A stretch of DNA of 18,694 nt from UBA668 sp031366885. Lineage in GTDB: Bacteria > Actinomycetota > Acidimicrobiia > Acidimicrobiales > Ilumatobacteraceae. The notes beneath the pieces are model-generated. The model made no database searches and was not told where the DNA came from. It saw only the letters and a list, made by a program, of their open reading frames with translations. The position numbers and the translations under genes are program-made. The DNA is taken from NCBI GenBank assembly GCA_031366885.1, contig JANLPB010000317.1:1-18694 (forward strand), given 5' to 3'. Below, piece by piece: positions 1 to 6,717 of this stretch; the first letter of the stretch is position 1; each line of letters opens with the position of its first letter.

Positions 1-78
1 GCCGCCGGCGATTGGCCGTGCCCCAGCGGCGACCGCAGCGAGTGCTTCGTCGAGGGATTGGGCGATGACGAAGCTCAC
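1..78 (-). CDS. FAD-binding subunit of a molybdenum hydroxylase (CoxM/XdhB-C type), N-terminal fragment
   Basis: Only the first 26 codons lie in the window; the gene continues past the left edge. Reading leftward from a GTG at 78, the peptide begins MSFVIAQSLDEALA and ends ARPIAGG. This matches the N-terminal pattern of FAD-binding (medium) subunits, where a helix of the 'eALallA' type precedes a conserved A-G-G-T/Q turn that contacts FAD. The GTG start overlaps the stop codon of the large-subunit gene by 4 nt (GTGA, 75-78), which implies translational coupling. The subunit would pass electrons from the 2Fe-2S clusters to FAD. The call rests on a short fragment plus the neighbour, so the family is probable and the substrate unknown. 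Confidence 0.75.
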   Translation of the reverse strand, partial: MSFVIAQSLDEALAAVAAGARPIAGG

Positions 79-2393
79 GACGTCACGTCCTCATTCACGG
101 CGTCCTCATTCACGACGTGCTGGCTGTTGAGGGTTTCCCACACGCGTTCAGCCGTCATCGGCAGTTGTCGAATCGGCCGTCCGACGATCTGCGCAATCGC
201 GTTGGAGATGGCCGCAGCGGTGGCGACGTTTGGTGCCTCGGCGAGGCCCTTCGCCCCACGCGGCCCGGCGTCGGGTGTGTTGATCTGGATGAAGTGAACG
301 TCGATCGGGGGTGCGTCGGCGCACGTCTGCAGCTTGTACTCCAGCAGTGCAGCGTTGCGCTGGCGACCATCGGCGTCGTACGAGGTGCCCTCGGTGAGCG
401 CCTGCCCGATACCCATCATGACCGCTCCTTCCACCTGGCCCGTGGCGCCCACCGGGTTGATGATGGTGCCGCTGTCATGTGCGGCGCTGACATGCAGGAC
501 GCGAGCCACGCCGGTATCGCGATCAAGTTTCACGCGCACCGCGTGGCAGCTGAACTGAGGTGCCACCCACGCCGCCATTCCGAGGTCGCCAACGCACACC
601 GCGCCAACGATCGTTGGCGCGCCCGGCGGTGTGCCGGAGCCGTGTCCGATCAGCAGTTCACCGCCAGCGGCGATGCCCGCCAGCTCCGCGATCGGCACGC
701 CCCGGTCGGGACTGCCCGCCACGCTGGCCACCCCATCGGCGAGCACGATGTCGGCGGGGTTGGCCTCGAGGTGGTCGGCGGCAAGGGTGCGCAACTGCTC
801 GGCGATTTGACCCGCTGCGGCGACGACCGCGCGACCGTTGTTGAACAGTGTCTGTGAGCCGGTGGCTCCCATGTCGTAGGGGGCGACGCTGGTGTCCTGG
901 TAGACCAGCTCGAAGTTCTCGGCAGCCATGCCCAACTCGTCGGCCACCAGCTGGCGCAGTGTCATCACCGCGCCGGTGCCGCACTCCTGCGCGCCGGTGA
1001 TGATCTGGCCGCTGCCGTCGCCATCGATCTTGATGTAGGCGCCTGATGGCACCGAAAAACTTGGCCACCAACCGATCGCCACGCCGATGGCTTCGTCCTC
1101 GGGAAGGTCTTGCCCGTAACCCGCCCCGGCGGCAGCGGCAGCGATGCACTGCTGAATTCCGATCTCGCCGTACGTCTGGCCGCTCGGGCCTTCCACGCCG
1201 GTATCGACGGCGTTGAGCTTGCGGAATGCCACCGGATCCATGCCGACAGCCTGCGCAACTTCGTCGGTGTGTGACTCCAGCGCCCAGCAGGTCTGCGGGG
1301 CAGTCGGTGCGCGCACCGAGCCCGACGGTTGATGATTCGTGTACACGAGATGCGCCTCCACGTGTGCATTCGGAATGCGATATGGCCCCAGGGCATGCAT
1401 CGCCGCGAGTTGGCTGAAAAAACCCGCATCGGCCGTGTAGGCGCCGTTGTCGAGTGCCAGCCAGGCCCGCCGAGCCACGATCGTGCCGTCTGCCTTCACG
1501 CCGGTCTCGAAGTCGTAGACGATGCCCTCACGGCGCCGGTCCGGCGCCAGGAACTCCTCGCGTCGGCTGAACACCAATCGCACCGGGCGCTTGGCGACAC
1601 GGGCGAGGGCGGCGATGTGTGCCTCGTAGTGGAAGCCACACTTGCCGCCGAAGCCGCCACCGAGATGGGGCACGATGATGCGGACGCGGTTGTTGGGGAG
1701 CTCGAGGGTTTCGCAGACGCCCGCACGGGCATCGAACGGGACCTGCGTACTGGTCCAGATGGTGACCTTGTTGCCCTCCCACTGGGCAACGACCGCACGC
1801 GGCTCGATCGGTGCCGCGTGGCATCCATCGGCCACGTACCTGCTGCGCACGACGTGGTCTGCCGCAGCCATTCCGGCGTCGACGTCGCCCTTCTCGATGG
1901 AGGCGAACGACGCATCGTTTCGGTCGCGAATCATGCTGCTGCCGTAGTCGGCCCAGTTGGCGTGGACGAGTGGGGAATCGGGCGCGAGTGCCGCCTCGAT
2001 GTCGTTGACGACGGGCAGCGGGTCGTACTCGACGACGATGGCGTCGACGGCACGCTGCGCGGTCGCTGCATCGACGGCGGCGACCGCCGCGACGACCTCG
2101 CCCTCATACCTCACTACATCGTTGGCGAAGAGTGTGCGGTCCTGCACGAATGGCCCGAACTTGACGTCGGGAACGTCGGCTTGGGTGAGCACCGCAAAAA
2201 CCCCTGGCATTGCCCGAGCTGCTGTCACATCGAGGTGAGTGATACGCGCGTGCGTGACATCTGCGTACTTGAACTTTGCGGCGAGAGCGCCCGTCAGGGT
2301 GAGGTCGGCCGTGTAGCGGCCGCTCCCCGTCACCTTGTCAGGGCCATCGGCGCGCACGAACCGTGCCGGCGCAGTGTGGTTGGTGATGGTCAT
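75..2393 (-). CDS. Xanthine dehydrogenase family molybdopterin-binding (large) subunit
   Basis: This 772-residue catalytic subunit of a molybdenum hydroxylase oxidises a substrate at the Mo-pyranopterin cofactor. The N-terminal aldehyde oxidase/xanthine dehydrogenase a/b-hammerhead domain (about 14-125) includes GPDKVTGSGRYTAD. The cofactor-binding region carries GGGFGGK (245-251), QECGTG (469-474) and, near the C terminus, GAKGLAEAP (713-721), whose Glu719 is at the position of the catalytic glutamate. The active-site loops AYRCSFR (form I CO dehydrogenase) and AYRGAGR (form II) are absent; the corresponding stretch reads VRAPTAPQ (360-367), so it should not be called CoxL and the substrate is open. 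The start is supported by an AGGGAG ribosome site 8 nt upstream (2402-2407). The FAD subunit follows with a 4-nt overlap; a 2Fe-2S subunit is expected outside the window. The last residues contain a 5-codon tandem duplication. Confidence 0.93.
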   Translation of the reverse strand: MTITNHTAPARFVRADGPDKVTGSGRYTADLTLTGALAAKFKYADVTHARITHLDVTAARAMPGVFAVLTQADVPDVKFGPFVQDRTLFANDVVRYEGEVVAAVAAVDAATAQRAVDAIVVEYDPLPVVNDIEAALAPDSPLVHANWADYGSSMIRDRNDASFASIEKGDVDAGMAAADHVVRSRYVADGCHAAPIEPRAVVAQWEGNKVTIWTSTQVPFDARAGVCETLELPNNRVRIIVPHLGGGFGGKCGFHYEAHIAALARVAKRPVRLVFSRREEFLAPDRRREGIVYDFETGVKADGTIVARRAWLALDNGAYTADAGFFSQLAAMHALGPYRIPNAHVEAHLVYTNHQPSGSVRAPTAPQTCWALESHTDEVAQAVGMDPVAFRKLNAVDTGVEGPSGQTYGEIGIQQCIAAAAAGAGYGQDLPEDEAIGVAIGWWPSFSVPSGAYIKIDGDGSGQIITGAQECGTGAVMTLRQLVADELGMAAENFELVYQDTSVAPYDMGATGSQTLFNNGRAVVAAAGQIAEQLRTLAADHLEANPADIVLADGVASVAGSPDRGVPIAELAGIAAGGELLIGHGSGTPPGAPTIVGAVCVGDLGMAAWVAPQFSCHAVRVKLDRDTGVARVLHVSAAHDSGTIINPVGATGQVEGAVMMGIGQALTEGTSYDADGRQRNAALLEYKLQTCADAPPIDVHFIQINTPDAGPRGAKGLAEAPNVATAAAISNAIAQIVGRPIRQLPMTAERVWETLNSQHVVNEDAVNEDVTS
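86..115. repeat. 15-bp tandem duplication at the 3' end of the molybdopterin subunit gene
   Basis: The unit cgtcctcattcacg(g/a) occurs twice head to tail (86-100 and 101-115), differing only at its last base. On the minus strand it encodes two near-copies of V-N-E-D-(A/V) just before the stop codon (VVNEDAVNEDVTS). It is in frame, so it simply lengthens the C-terminal tail by five residues. It looks like a recent slippage event. Confidence 0.85.
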
Positions 2394-2401
2394 GGATCAA
2401 T

Positions 2402-2407
2402 CTCCCT
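2402..2407 (-). promoter_or_regulatory. Ribosome binding site of the molybdopterin subunit
   Basis: AGGGAG on the minus strand, 8 nt before the ATG at 2393. It supports this start and indicates a leadered transcript. No convincing -10/-35 pair was found further upstream in the roughly 165-nt gap shared with the divergent antitoxin gene. Confidence 0.6.
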
Positions 2408-2523
2408 GCCGCGAAAGTGGCGTCCCCTAAATATTGCAGATTGCGCGCAGGCGTGTTGGCGTCGCGCCCGACGTTCACGTTGTTCTCACACGCTGTGGAA
2501 GCTTTTGGTAGTGCAACAATCGA

Positions 2524-2552
2524 TTGATGTGTACACATGAGGTTGCTAATGT
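2524..2552 (+). promoter_or_regulatory. Promoter of the phd-vapC operon
   Basis: A -35-like TTGATG (2524-2529) and a -10-like TAATGT (2547-2552) are separated by exactly 17 nt. The -10 box ends 6 nt before the antitoxin ATG at 2559, so transcription would begin at or next to the start codon, giving a leaderless mRNA. No Shine-Dalgarno sequence lies at a useful distance. Both elements are overlapped by palindromic sites (separate entry), which fits autorepression. Confidence 0.6.
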
Positions 2553-2560
2553 GCACACAT
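2527..2560. promoter_or_regulatory. Paired palindromic operators for the antitoxin
   Basis: A perfect 12-bp palindrome, ATGTGTACACAT (2527-2538), is followed 22 bp later (start to start) by ATGTGCACACAT (2549-2560), which has the same inverted arms ATGTG/CACAT with a mismatched centre. The spacing of about two helical turns puts both on one DNA face. The first contains TGTACA, the core hexamer described for YefM operators and close to the Phd operator. Site 1 overlaps the -35 and site 2 covers the -10 and the start codon. The binding protein is inferred to be the Phd-like antitoxin, alone or with the toxin. Confidence 0.7.
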
Positions 2561-2819
2561 GAACGTCGGCATTCGAGAACTCAAGCAGCATCTCTCCGAA
2601 TACCTCGATCGGGCTGCAGCCGGCGAATCCGTGCAGGTCACCGAACGCGGTGTGCCAAAGGTCCAGATTGTCCCCGTGCCGGGTGCTGGGGTCATGTCGC
2701 TCGGAGTTGAGCAGGGCTGGCTTCGGCCGCCGCTGAGATCAGATGGGCTGGTTCCCGGTCGTCGGGCCGTGGGTCGTCGTCGCATCGCTGACGTGCTCGA
2801 AGACGACCGTGGCGAATGA
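2559..2819 (+). CDS. Type II antitoxin, Phd/YefM family
   Basis: An 86-residue protein that should neutralise the PIN toxin encoded directly downstream and repress its own promoter. The N-terminal half (about 1-50) is typical of Phd/YefM antitoxins: MNVGIRELKQHLSEYLDRAAAGE, then a strand reading VTERGVPKVQIVP, which together form the dimeric DNA-binding fold. The C-terminal part (about 50-86) is basic then acidic and low in hydrophobic residues, as expected for a flexible toxin-wrapping tail. The ATG at 2559 is chosen because the family motif begins immediately and the -10 box lies 6 nt upstream; an earlier ATG at 2537 is in another frame. Its stop overlaps the toxin start (ATGA, 2816-2819). 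VapC partners are often VapB-type, but Phd-type partners are also known. Confidence 0.9.
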   Translation: MNVGIRELKQHLSEYLDRAAAGESVQVTERGVPKVQIVPVPGAGVMSLGVEQGWLRPPLRSDGLVPGRRAVGRRRIADVLEDDRGE

Positions 2820-3220
2820 CTACCTACGTCGACTCGAGCGCTCTCCTCAAGGTATATGTCGAGGAGGCCGACTCTGATATTGCCGAGCAACTACTTGCCG
2901 CCGACCCCGTTTTGGTGACGTCGTGGATCACGCTCGTTGAGGTTCGTCGAAATCTTGCGCGCTTGGTCGAGCCCACGGATCTTCCTGACCTGCGTCGGCG
3001 AGTCGAGCGAAATTTGGATGAGTTTGCGCTCGTAAGCGTGGATCAGGTCGTATGCGAATCGGCCGCCGATATCGGCGAACAGCTTGGTGTGCGGTCTATG
3101 GATGCCATCCATTTGGCGTCTGCGCGCCGCCTACAGGTGCCTGGTTTGTCGTTCGTCACCTTTGACCTTCGCCAGGCTCAAGCAGCCAGGTTGCTTGGCT
3201 TTACCGTGCTCGGCGCATAA
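2816..3220 (+). CDS. vapC: VapC-type PIN-domain ribonuclease toxin
   Basis: A 134-residue PIN-domain protein, the usual length for VapC toxins, which are Mg2+-dependent endoribonucleases that often cut tRNA or rRNA. The acidic metal-binding residues expected of the fold are visible: Asp6 in YVDSSALLK, Glu42 in TLVEVRR, Asp96 in SMDAIHLAS and Asp117 in TFDLRQ. The Ser-rich start and the MDAIHLASA block are highly typical. It begins inside the last codon of the antitoxin gene (ATGA overlap), so the two are translated as a coupled pair. All four active-site positions are intact, so the toxin appears functional. The RNA target cannot be told from the sequence. Confidence 0.93.
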   Translation: MTTYVDSSALLKVYVEEADSDIAEQLLAADPVLVTSWITLVEVRRNLARLVEPTDLPDLRRRVERNLDEFALVSVDQVVCESAADIGEQLGVRSMDAIHLASARRLQVPGLSFVTFDLRQAQAARLLGFTVLGA

Positions 3221-3227
3221 CGAACAG

Positions 3228-4502
3228 CTACTTGCTGGTGATGGTCACGGGTGTGTCGTAGGCGTTGGCAACGCTCTGGCCGAGACCGACGGCCTCGATG
3301 TCGATGCCGAAGAGGTTGCGCACCCATGCGGTCACTGCGTGGTTGATGATTGGGGACGTGATATCGACGTCGATGGCCGGCGGCACGCAGCCGTCCTCGC
3401 CGAGCGATCGGAGGCCGGGGTTCGCATCAAGGAAGGCGCCGAGGCCGCTCGCTTCGGCTATGCCGATGATCCCCGTGCCGTCGCCGAACGTGCAGAAATC
3501 GTCGAACGCGTTGTGGCCAGCGCCCTCGATCTCCCACAGCAAGCTAGGTGACGGCGCGGCGCCGAACGCCGGCTTCGTGACCGTTTCGAACGGGACGCGT
3601 GCGTCGACCGAGCCGCCGATGAAGAACGATGGCTTGTCGGGCAGGGGTGTCGGTGCAACGGTCGTCGTCGTCACTCCGTCGTGCGTGTCACCGCCGCCGC
3701 TGAAGGCGCCCGAAGCCATCGATACGTACCCGTCGATGCGTGGATCGCTTGCCGCTGCCAGCACGGTGCCGCCACCGGCAGAGTGGCCCACGGCAGCAAC
3801 GCGCTCGGCGTCAACGTGGCCGTTGAACCGGCTTGCGGCGTCGGCGCTCTGGGCGGTGATCAGTTCCAGTCCCTGCAGCAGGTCGTCAACGGAGTCGCCT
3901 CGTTCGCCCGACGCTGTGCCTGCGAGCACGTTCTCCATTGATCGCGAGGGGTGGTCCACCGACACGACGATCATCCCCCAGCTGGCGAGATTGGACGTGA
4001 GAAAGGAACTCTGCACGCGCATGCCGGTGAAGCCGTGGCTGAACATCACGACCGGGAAGGCGCCCTCGGCGACCTCAGCGTCGCGGCCAGCCGGGTAGCT
4101 GAACGTGGAAGGAACGTCGCCGGTGAGTATGGAACGAATACCTTCACCGACAAAGTCGCGCACGTCGTACGTCTCGGTGCCTGTCGTGCCAGCAATGGCC
4201 GGGTACCAGATTTCAACCTTGGGGCCTTTGGCCAACTGCAAGGTGGTGACGCCGACAGGGTATGCGCCGTACTCGCCGTAGGCCAATGCCTGCTCGGCGA
4301 TGTCGACGGTGGTGTTTGTCGCCTCCGGCGAGGTAGTTGGTGAGTCAGTGACTGGTGTCGTGTCGGCGGCGTCCGTCATCGACGTGGTTGCTGCCGCGGC
4401 ATCCGACGTGTTAGCAAGCGACGAGGTGCCGCCGCTGCCGTCGCTGCAGGCGGTGAGTAAGAGAACGGCGGCGACTGGGATGGCGAGGCGTCGTGCGAGC
4501 AT
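3228..4502 (-). CDS. Secreted lipoprotein alpha/beta hydrolase (PAF-acetylhydrolase / polyester-hydrolase-like)
   Basis: A 424-residue esterase-like protein predicted to be exported and lipid-anchored. Residues 1-19 form a lipoprotein signal (MLARRLAIPVAAVLLLTAC) with lipobox LTAC and Cys19 as the lipidated residue. A Ser/Thr/Ala-rich linker (about 20-66) spans the envelope. The hydrolase domain has an oxyanion-hole segment FSHGFTG (154-160), the nucleophile elbow GHSAGG (239-244, Ser241), a candidate Asp300 in GSVDARVPF and a candidate catalytic His330 in GAGHNAF. This arrangement resembles PAF-acetylhydrolase-like and bacterial cutinase/polyesterase lineages; the substrate is unknown. A GAAAGG ribosome site (4511-4516) precedes the ATG. 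It converges on vapC with only 7 nt between the stops and no clear terminator. Confidence 0.85.
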   Translation of the reverse strand: MLARRLAIPVAAVLLLTACSDGSGGTSSLANTSDAAAATTSMTDAADTTPVTDSPTTSPEATNTTVDIAEQALAYGEYGAYPVGVTTLQLAKGPKVEIWYPAIAGTTGTETYDVRDFVGEGIRSILTGDVPSTFSYPAGRDAEVAEGAFPVVMFSHGFTGMRVQSSFLTSNLASWGMIVVSVDHPSRSMENVLAGTASGERGDSVDDLLQGLELITAQSADAASRFNGHVDAERVAAVGHSAGGGTVLAAASDPRIDGYVSMASGAFSGGGDTHDGVTTTTVAPTPLPDKPSFFIGGSVDARVPFETVTKPAFGAAPSPSLLWEIEGAGHNAFDDFCTFGDGTGIIGIAEASGLGAFLDANPGLRSLGEDGCVPPAIDVDITSPIINHAVTAWVRNLFGIDIEAVGLGQSVANAYDTPVTITSK

Positions 4503-4575
4503 TCGCCGAGCCTTTCATGGCGGGCGATGGCATGCGATGTCGGGAAGCCAGCTGCATGATGGGCGGTTCAGCCGC

Positions 4576-4581
4576 TATCGT
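4576..4581 (+). promoter_or_regulatory. Possible -10 box of the tRNA-Cys gene
   Basis: TATCGT matches the TANNNT form of -10 boxes and would place the transcript start about 30 nt before the tRNA. No good -35 was seen at the matching distance (4553-4558 reads TGCATG), so this is tentative. Confidence 0.3.
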
Positions 4582-4616
4582 GCAGACGCCGTGATCCGGG
4601 CAACCGGAGATCGCAT

Positions 4617-4691
4617 GGCGACGTGGCCGAGTGGCTGAGGCAACGGCCTGCAAAGCCGTCCACATGGGTTCAATTCCCATCGTCGCCTCCA
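4617..4691 (+). tRNA. tRNA-Cys (anticodon GCA)
   Basis: The cloverleaf folds completely. The acceptor stem GGCGACG (4617-4623) pairs with CGTCGCC (4681-4687). The D stem is GCC/GGC (4626-4628 with 4639-4641). The anticodon stem ACGGC/GCCGT (4643-4647 with 4655-4659) encloses the loop CTGCAAA, with anticodon GCA at 4650-4652. The T stem ATGGG/CCCAT (4664-4668 with 4676-4680) encloses TTCAATT. The discriminator base is T (4688), the identity base for cysteine tRNAs, and CCA is encoded at 4689-4691. It lies alone between two minus-strand protein genes. Confidence 0.97.
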
Positions 4692-4692
4692 C

Positions 4693-4724
4693 AGCCTCTG
4701 GCCGGGTCCGCCCGGTCAGGGGCT
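4693..4724. terminator. Hairpin after tRNA-Cys, overlapping the 3' end of the DUF4126 gene
   Basis: AGCCTCTGGCCGGG (4693-4706) can pair with CCCGGTCAGGGGCT (4711-4724) around a TCCG loop: 14 pairs, two of them G:T. It begins 1 nt after the encoded CCA, and the minus-strand stop codon of DUF4126 (4716-4718) lies within the stem. No T tract follows on either strand, so it is a terminator-like or bidirectional structure, not a textbook intrinsic terminator. Confidence 0.5.
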
Positions 4725-5306
4725 GGTTCGCGTCGCCAGGGCGCCACCTAGCCCGGCCCTGACCCGTCGAAGCCCGCGGCGAGCGAGCTTCCACAGCAGC
4801 AAGGCGATGATGACACCAACGACGGCAGCGACCGTGGCCGAGACCGCAGCGATGCGCGGATAAACCATCGCAAGAGCGACAAGACCAGAGACGACCCCGT
4901 CCTCAGCAAAGCTGGCGATGATGTTCGTCAACGGTTCCGGCGACATGTTGATGGCCAGTCGGCTCGTCGCCTTCGTGAGGTGCCCGATGAGCGCGAGTCC
5001 GCCAGCGAGAGCGAACGCCGCGGGCCGTCCCAGCTGACCGGCGGCGATCGCTGCGCCCGTCAACCCGCCAATGACGGGCCGAATGAACGTATGCACCAGG
5101 TCCCACACGCTGTCGAGCAGCGGGAGCTTGTCAATGACGAACTCGATGGCGAAGGCAACGCCGGCTGCTCCTAGAACCCAGTTGGTTTGAAGGCTCGCCG
5201 GAGTGTCCGCCCAACCCAGCCGTCCGGAAGCGCCAAGGATCAACACGGTGAGATAGGCGTTGAGCCCCGAAGCCCACCCAGCCGCCACCAGTGCAATCGA
5301 CTCCAT
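4716..5306 (-). CDS. DUF4126 family integral membrane protein
   Basis: A 196-residue, strongly hydrophobic protein with about five membrane segments (roughly 1-25, 44-60, 75-110, 135-155, 152-175) and a basic C-terminal tail (KLARRGLRRVRAG). The segment INMSPEPLTNIIASFAEDG (about 119-137) closely matches the conserved SPEP(x)xN...ED signature of DUF4126 proteins, a family of unknown function found across bacteria. The N-terminal LVAAGWASGLNAYLTVLILG is also typical, with a small polar Gly-Leu-Asn break in the first helix. The stop lies inside the post-tRNA hairpin. No Shine-Dalgarno sequence is evident before the ATG at 5306, and the nearest upstream gene is about 215 nt away, so it is probably transcribed alone. 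Confidence 0.85.
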   Translation of the reverse strand: MESIALVAAGWASGLNAYLTVLILGASGRLGWADTPASLQTNWVLGAAGVAFAIEFVIDKLPLLDSVWDLVHTFIRPVIGGLTGAAIAAGQLGRPAAFALAGGLALIGHLTKATSRLAINMSPEPLTNIIASFAEDGVVSGLVALAMVYPRIAAVSATVAAVVGVIIALLLWKLARRGLRRVRAGLGGALATRTSP

Positions 5307-5459
5307 CGGACGAGCGTAGAGAGGCGCAGTCGGTTCTGCCAGCTACAGGTAGGGGCGAGAACTGTCGGATTCGTAAAGCGCGGACACTTGCCCGCCCTCA
5401 AATGCCCGAATGAACGCTTCGCCCGAACCTGGTCCACCGCAGCGCGTAGACGGCGCGCA

Positions 5460-5485
5460 ACTACCGCGGCGGGTGCCGCGGTAGT
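5460..5485. terminator. GC-rich hairpin downstream of the HNH gene
   Basis: ACTACCGCGGC (5460-5470) and GCCGCGGTAGT (5475-5485) are perfect complements around a GGGT loop. The hairpin sits about 36 nt past the minus-strand stop of the HNH gene (5522). No T tract follows on either strand. It is the most structured element in the 215-nt gap (5307-5521), which otherwise shows no gene. Rho-independent-like termination is inferred. Confidence 0.5.
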
Positions 5486-5521
5486 CACTTGGTTCGGTTG
5501 TAACGCTGACCTGTCGGCCTG

Positions 5522-6703
5522 TCAGTTGGGTCCGCGTGTTGGTGGTGCCCCGCGTGGGGTAGAGCTTGAGCGTTTGCCGTCGAAGGTGGTGAAGAAGGCT
5601 TCGCCGTTTGGCATGAGATCGATGGTGATCTTTTGTTGATGGACATGGTGATGATGTCTCGAGCAGAGAAGAATCAGGTTGTGGTAGTCGGTTGTGCCGC
5701 TGAGCGACCAGTGGACGATGTGGTGTGCGTCAGTCCATTTGACTGGTCGGTCGCAGCCCGGTTCGCGGCAGCCGCCGTCGCGTGCGGCGACTTGCTTGAA
5801 CAGTTGCGAGGGCACGGTGCGGGTGGTGCGGCCAAAGTTGTGCGGGCTGCCATCGGCCTCACGGAGGATGACGTGGATGCGGCAGTCGCACAGGTACGTG
5901 GAAGTGCACGCGGACGACATCGGCCGCTGCGTGTCAACGTTGACACCCTCGGGATGGTCTGTGACGACGGTTGAGATGTCGGCCGAAAGGGTGACGTTTG
6001 GCAGGTTGCGTGGGCGTTCGTTGCCGAGATGATTTTTGTTGAAGAACGCCGCAATGTCGAACAGTGCGTCGCCCTGGCGTTCGGCAGAAGTGCGGGTCTC
6101 GTCCTTGCCGGCGTGTGTCAGCGCGGTTTGGACTGCTTTATCGAACTCTGTTCCGGCAGCTTCGTTCAACCGGAACGTCCCGTGAGTGACGTCATCCATC
6201 GTGTTGCTATAGGTCAGCTCGTTGGGCCGTTCAACAGGTGGGGCTTTCTCGTCGATGAGAGCGTCGGCACGCTTGGCCCAGTGATCGACAGCGCGTTCGG
6301 TGGAACGGATGTCGAGCTCGGCCAGCACACCAACCAAGGCTTCTTCGGTTTCGGCCATGATCGGCTCGTACTTCGGCTTGCCCAGCCGACGGGCGACCGC
6401 GATCTGCGATCCCGACAGCATCCCTGACAGCGCGGCGGTGGCGAAGTGTTCGTGCTTGGAAAGGAAGTGGCCGGTGCCTAACAGTTCGTTTGCGCGTTGG
6501 TCGGTCATGCGTAGGTGGTTGCGCATCCAGGCTTTCATCGACACGGTGCCGTCGTCGCCGAACGCGCCAGCGACCTCGAGCTGGCGTGCGGATAGGGCAA
6601 GGGCAGCTCCCTGTCGTTCCCAGGCGGACGCGGCACAGGCGAAATCATCGATGGTGTGCAGCACTTCTGCTGGCCGATCGTCGACCTCTATCATGTCAAC
6701 CAT
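5522..6703 (-). CDS. DUF222 domain HNH endonuclease
   Basis: The chosen start (ATG at 6703) gives 393 residues beginning MVDMIEVDDRPAEVL. The frame stays open to 6841, but that extension reads like untranslated DNA and would contain the likely promoter. The DUF222 region occupies about residues 15-270 and includes the helical block LTYSNTMDDVTHGTFRLN. The C-terminal HNH nuclease domain (about 308-360) shows a zinc-type CREPGC pair, the DAHHIVHW motif, an Asn in DYHNLILLC and a His-rich CSRHHHHVHQ end, so the metal and catalytic residues are present. Proteins of this type are multicopy in actinobacteria (13E12 repeat family of mycobacteria); their biological role is poorly defined, and a DNA-cutting function is inferred from the HNH fold. 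A hairpin follows the stop. Confidence 0.88.
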   Translation of the reverse strand: MVDMIEVDDRPAEVLHTIDDFACAASAWERQGAALALSARQLEVAGAFGDDGTVSMKAWMRNHLRMTDQRANELLGTGHFLSKHEHFATAALSGMLSGSQIAVARRLGKPKYEPIMAETEEALVGVLAELDIRSTERAVDHWAKRADALIDEKAPPVERPNELTYSNTMDDVTHGTFRLNEAAGTEFDKAVQTALTHAGKDETRTSAERQGDALFDIAAFFNKNHLGNERPRNLPNVTLSADISTVVTDHPEGVNVDTQRPMSSACTSTYLCDCRIHVILREADGSPHNFGRTTRTVPSQLFKQVAARDGGCREPGCDRPVKWTDAHHIVHWSLSGTTDYHNLILLCSRHHHHVHQQKITIDLMPNGEAFFTTFDGKRSSSTPRGAPPTRGPN

Positions 6704-6704
6704 A

Positions 6705-6717
6705 GTACATATGTTCG
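6705..6717 (-). promoter_or_regulatory. SOS-box-like (LexA) site at the HNH gene start
   Basis: On the minus strand the sequence CGAACATATGTAC lies directly before the ATG at 6703. Compared with the actinobacterial SOS box TCGAAC-N4-GTTCGA it matches 9 of 12 fixed positions, with mismatches at the first base and in the right arm. A second palindrome, TCGTATACGA (6715-6724), abuts it. LexA control has been described for some mycobacterial 13E12-type genes, which supports the idea; the degenerate right arm weakens it. Confidence 0.4.

Noticed and set aside
86..115. Start of a CRISPR-like or minisatellite array
   Set aside because: There are only two 15-bp units without spacers, in frame within a coding sequence.
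75..2393. Aerobic CO dehydrogenase large subunit (coxL)
   Set aside because: Neither the form I AYRCSFR nor the form II AYRGAGR loop is present, so only the broader molybdenum hydroxylase family is supported.
1329..2540. Plus-strand open frame (403 codons) opposite the molybdopterin subunit
   Set aside because: It is entirely antisense to a gene with clear cofactor motifs and has no recognisable domain. It also runs through the toxin-antitoxin promoter region.
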